A stretch of 64,000 nt of DNA from PNNG01 sp046291695 (GTDB lineage: Bacteria > Bacteroidota > Bacteroidia > UBA7662): NCBI GenBank assembly GCA_046291695.1, contig JBKBSO010000003.1, positions 164,820-228,819 of the forward strand, in the 5' to 3' direction. The position numbers and the translations under genes are program-made. Below are positions 61,783-64,000 of this stretch, one piece after another. The notes under the pieces were generated by a model. It had not been told where the DNA came from and ran no database searches. It was given only the letters and a program-made list of their open reading frames with translations. Every line of letters starts with the position of its first letter. Within the stretch, counting starts at the first letter, position 1.

Positions 61783-62756
61783 TTGCCTGACTCCTTTTTA
61801 GATTGATTCATATTAAGCAAGGGTAGGAGGTTATTGCCTCTTTCATCCATGATGATTTTGTTTTCGAGTTTGGGAAGGATACGCTCCATGGCTTCGAGGT
61901 ACAAACGTTTTTTAGTTACCTCCGGGGCTTTCATATATTCCGTATATACCGAAATAAAGCGTGCCGCTTCACCTTCTGCCCCATTTACCCGGGTGAGCGC
62001 ATAAGCTTCGGCCAATTGTATGGTTTCCTGAGCTTCACCCCTGGCCCGCGGAATTACGCGGTTGTATTCCGACTCAGCCTGATTGATCATGGTTTCGCGT
62101 TCTTGCTGCGCCTGGTTTACCGCATTAAAGCTGGCACGCACCGGCTCGGGAGGATTTACGTCTTGCAATACTACCTGATCGATACGAATGCCGTTTTCAT
62201 ATTCATCGCACAATTGCTGCAGCAACACTTCAACGGCACTGGCCACTTCCTGTCGGCCCACCGTGAGCACTTCGTTCACCGTACGGTCGCCCACCACCTT
62301 GCGCATGGCCGATTCCGACATATCGCGCAGTGATTTTTCGGGATTCCGCACTTTGAACAGGTACTTATATGAATCCACAATGCGGTACTGCACCACCCAT
62401 TCTACATCGGCCATGTTCAAATCGCCACTCAGCATACTCGACTCATCGCTAAAGCTGGCCTTTGAATATTCGGTTCGTGTGCCGGCTCGGCTGGTTCTAA
62501 ATCCAAACTCATGCTTGAGCTGCCGTTGTACGGGGATTTTGTGCAGCTTTTCTACACCAAAGGGCACAATAAAATGTAACCCGGGATCAAGTACCCGGCT
62601 AAATTCACCCAAATTAATCACCACACCTTCTTCTTCGGGCCCAATGGTTTTGATAGAAGATGCCAAGGCTATCAGTATCAGCAAACCATAAACAACCCGC
62701 ATGGCATGCTTACGCAACAAGTACTCGTAGTACTTAAAATTAAAGTTATCCTGCAT
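61779..62756 (-). CDS. hflK: HflK, SPFH-domain membrane protein
   Basis: 325 residues. N-terminal helix (MRVVYGLLILIALASSIKTI) followed by SPFH features: GPEEEGVVINLGEFSRVLDPGLHFIVPFGVEKLHKIPVQ, VVQYRIVDSYKYLFKV and IRIDQVVLQDVNPPEPVRASFNAVNQAQQERE. Works with HflC. It lacks the extended Gly-rich N-terminus of the E. coli protein. Confidence 0.96.
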   Translation of the reverse strand: MQDNFNFKYYEYLLRKHAMRVVYGLLILIALASSIKTIGPEEEGVVINLGEFSRVLDPGLHFIVPFGVEKLHKIPVQRQLKHEFGFRTSRAGTRTEYSKASFSDESSMLSGDLNMADVEWVVQYRIVDSYKYLFKVRNPEKSLRDMSESAMRKVVGDRTVNEVLTVGRQEVASAVEVLLQQLCDEYENGIRIDQVVLQDVNPPEPVRASFNAVNQAQQERETMINQAESEYNRVIPRARGEAQETIQLAEAYALTRVNGAEGEAARFISVYTEYMKAPEVTKKRLYLEAMERILPKLENKIIMDERGNNLLPLLNMNQSKKESGK

Positions 62757-62813
62757 TGCTCAGATTTTCCACAATATACACAGAATCGGACGCTTTGTTT
62801 GGCAAAATTGACA

Positions 62814-63215
62814 TTAAGGCAAGCGAAACCAATCGGCCTTTGTCACTTGCCAGTTTTTTTCAATTCTCCGCAATTCAAAGCTTGCTTCAACCCCGCCGCC
62901 TCTCGATTGCAGTACCAGCATGGCGGAATCGCCTGCATGCCAGGCGTCCTGAAAAATAAGGTAATTGGTCAGGGTGTATTCCTGCAGCAAACTTTCGGGC
63001 ACAATGGGTACGGCACGACCGTATTTATATAGTTTATAATGGGCAGGAATATGTGCATTCCGCAAAATGCGAAGACCTTCGTCGGCACCACTGCCTTTGA
63101 CAAGGTAAGGCTCAAATTCAGGATAATCGATAATGGCTTGGTACACCGCAAGCGGCACCGGACCCTGCGAAGCTTGCACCAGCCAAATACCCAACAGCAA
63201 AACAAACAAAGGCAT
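62814..63215 (-). CDS. Small exported protein of unknown function
   Basis: 133 residues. Signal peptide LFVLLLGIWLVQASQG, then an alpha/beta domain ending LQSRGGGVEASFELRRIEKNWQVTKADWFRL, which resembles the last strands of NTF2-like folds. No specific family is recognised. It is 57 bp upstream of hflK on the same strand, so may be co-transcribed. Confidence 0.78.
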   Translation of the reverse strand: MPLFVLLLGIWLVQASQGPVPLAVYQAIIDYPEFEPYLVKGSGADEGLRILRNAHIPAHYKLYKYGRAVPIVPESLLQEYTLTNYLIFQDAWHAGDSAMLVLQSRGGGVEASFELRRIEKNWQVTKADWFRLP

Positions 63216-63305
63216 CTACAAAACTAATCATTTAGCTGAAAAGGTATTTGAAGGCAAAGACTTTCAAAAGCTGGGGCTTTTTCCGTTATTTGCCTTCCAA
63301 AATTC

Positions 63306-63377
63306 GGCCCCGTAGTTCAACGGATAGAATAGAAGTTTCCTAAACTTTAGATAGCAGTTCGATTCTGCTCGGGGCTA
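63306..63377 (+). tRNA. tRNA-Arg (anticodon CCT)
   Basis: 72 nt. The acceptor is GGCCCCG/CGGGGCT (one G-U pair). The D arm is GTTC-AACGGATA-GAAT. The anticodon arm is GAAGT-TTCCTAA-ACTTT with anticodon CCT. The T arm is AGCAG-TTCGATT-CTGCT. The discriminator is A and CCA is not encoded. It reads AGG codons. Confidence 0.95.
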
Positions 63378-63389
63378 CCCAGCAACCAT

Positions 63390-63419
63390 CCAAACAAGCC
63401 GTTTTCACGGCTTGTTTGG
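63390..63419 (+). terminator. Terminator hairpin after tRNA-Arg
   Basis: CCAAACAAGCCGT / ACGGCTTGTTTGG, a perfect 13-bp stem with a TTTC loop, 12 nt beyond the tRNA. The following sequence is TTATAAG, a weak T-run, but the stem is long. Confidence 0.7.
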
Positions 63420-63485
63420 TTATAAGCAAGCCAAGAAGGAAAAACCAACACCAGCAAGGAGCGGGTCAAGTACAAAAGTTGTGGA

Positions 63486-64000
63486 CTAAGCGTATAATTT
63501 GGTTAGTCGGAAGAGGAAGAAGTTGATGTCTCTTACACCTCGGAACTGTGCTCTAAAGGATTTTATTTTGGCGTTGAATGATTCGGCGGAAGCATTGGTG
63601 CTTTTGTTGTCGAAGTAGTTTAGGATTTTTTGATGATGTATTTCTATGGTTCTGGAAATTGTATTAAACGACTTAAACCCCGCATGTTCCACCAGATTAT
63701 GCCATCTAGCTAACCTTGTGAAGGCAATTCTCTTGTCCTTAGTAAAGGAGAAAACGGCTTTGAGCTGTTGCGTGAGTTCGTAGGCTTTTTTGATGTCTGG
63801 ATATCTATCAAACAGTAGAGCTGCTCTTTGCTCCTGCGATTGAGTCCAATACTCCTTATGCTTATAGAGCAAATACCTGCTTCGAGCCAAAAGCTGTTTA
63901 AGGCTGTCTCCGTTTTCCAGTATTTCGGCTTGAAATGGCAGTTTTTGATGTTTAGCCGCTTCTGCAGCCTTGTTTTCTGCTTCAATAGCTTCCCAACGAT
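63486..64000 (-). mobile_element. ISAon1-like (ISL3-type) transposase, 5' part outside window
   Basis: The C-terminal part of a DDE transposase reading ...RWEAIEAENKAAEAAKHQK at the window edge, then SRYLLYKHKEYWT, RYPDIKKAYEL and HHQKILNYFDNKSTNASAESFNAKIKSFRAQFRGVRD. The frame is open from 63486 to the edge, so the start lies beyond. The STNASAESFNAKIKxFRA motif is characteristic of ISAon1/ISL3-type transposases in Bacteroidota. The terminal inverted repeat could not be defined. Confidence 0.85.

Overview
The window is a chromosomal segment from a member of the Bacteroidota. Evidence for this: lipoprotein signals of the SCK/LAAC type, bacillithiol synthase BshA, an OprC-like TonB-dependent receptor, BlaI/BlaR1-TonB pairs, an ISAon1-like transposase, a clade II (Sec/lipoprotein) N2O reductase, a fused CcsBA next to nrfHA, and promoter boxes of the form TAnnTTTG. 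Recognisable Shine-Dalgarno sites are scarce. I cannot name the genus.

Layout. 1-7.3 kb: an SDR fragment, an MscS channel, an amidohydrolase-like protein, a thioredoxin pair and a large repeat-rich surface protein. 7.3-12.4 kb (minus): EEP hydrolase, two rhomboids, mutL and a small membrane protein. 12.5-14.9 kb: two PrcB-type lipoproteins and bshA. 15-38 kb: a large nitrogen-oxide and copper island. It holds a Crp/Fnr regulator with a His-containing membrane protein; a nos operon (cytochrome c, fasciclin lipoprotein, nosZ, membrane protein, nosL, nosD, nosF, nosY, truncated haemoglobin); an operon mbnP-mbnH-norC-norB; an operon ric-rrf2-nrdJ-membrane protein-crp-queD; a small lipoprotein; an NnrS-like protein with a fused Cys-rich tail; an OprC-like copper receptor; and OsmC. 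38.3-39.8 kb: satD and a DUF3307 gene behind four operator-like repeats with exact 29-bp spacing. 39.8-46.4 kb (minus): nrfH-nrfA-porin-ccsBA for nitrite ammonification. 46.5-57 kb: TraB/GumN protein, ECF sigma factor, a decayed MntA/HepT toxin-antitoxin locus, uvrC, an OprP-type porin, BlaI-BlaR1, lipoproteins and a LytTR regulator. 57-63.2 kb: pntB-pntA2-pntA1, a DUF2490 protein and hflKC. 63.3 kb to the end: tRNA-Arg(CCT), its terminator and a transposase running off the edge.

How the genes work together. Nitrite can be reduced to ammonium (NrfHA, with CcsBA maturing the haems). NO can be reduced by the NorCB-like pair or handled by Ric, the haemoglobin and an Rrf2 regulator with three cysteines. 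N2O is reduced by NosZ. Copper for NosZ may come through the OprC-like receptor, the MbnP/MbnH pair, and NosL/NosDFY. No NO-forming nitrite reductase (nirK/nirS) or nitrate reductase is in the window. A recurring palindrome (TGA-N6-TCA core, usually ATGA-N6-TCAT) lies upstream of crp, the nos operon, mbnPH-norCB, the ric operon and osmC. This suggests one Crp/Fnr regulon.

The most notable signals are that shared palindrome, the NorB-like subunit that appears to lack the canonical FeB His/Glu ligands, the phased SatD operator array, and the NnrS-like/Cys-tail fusion.
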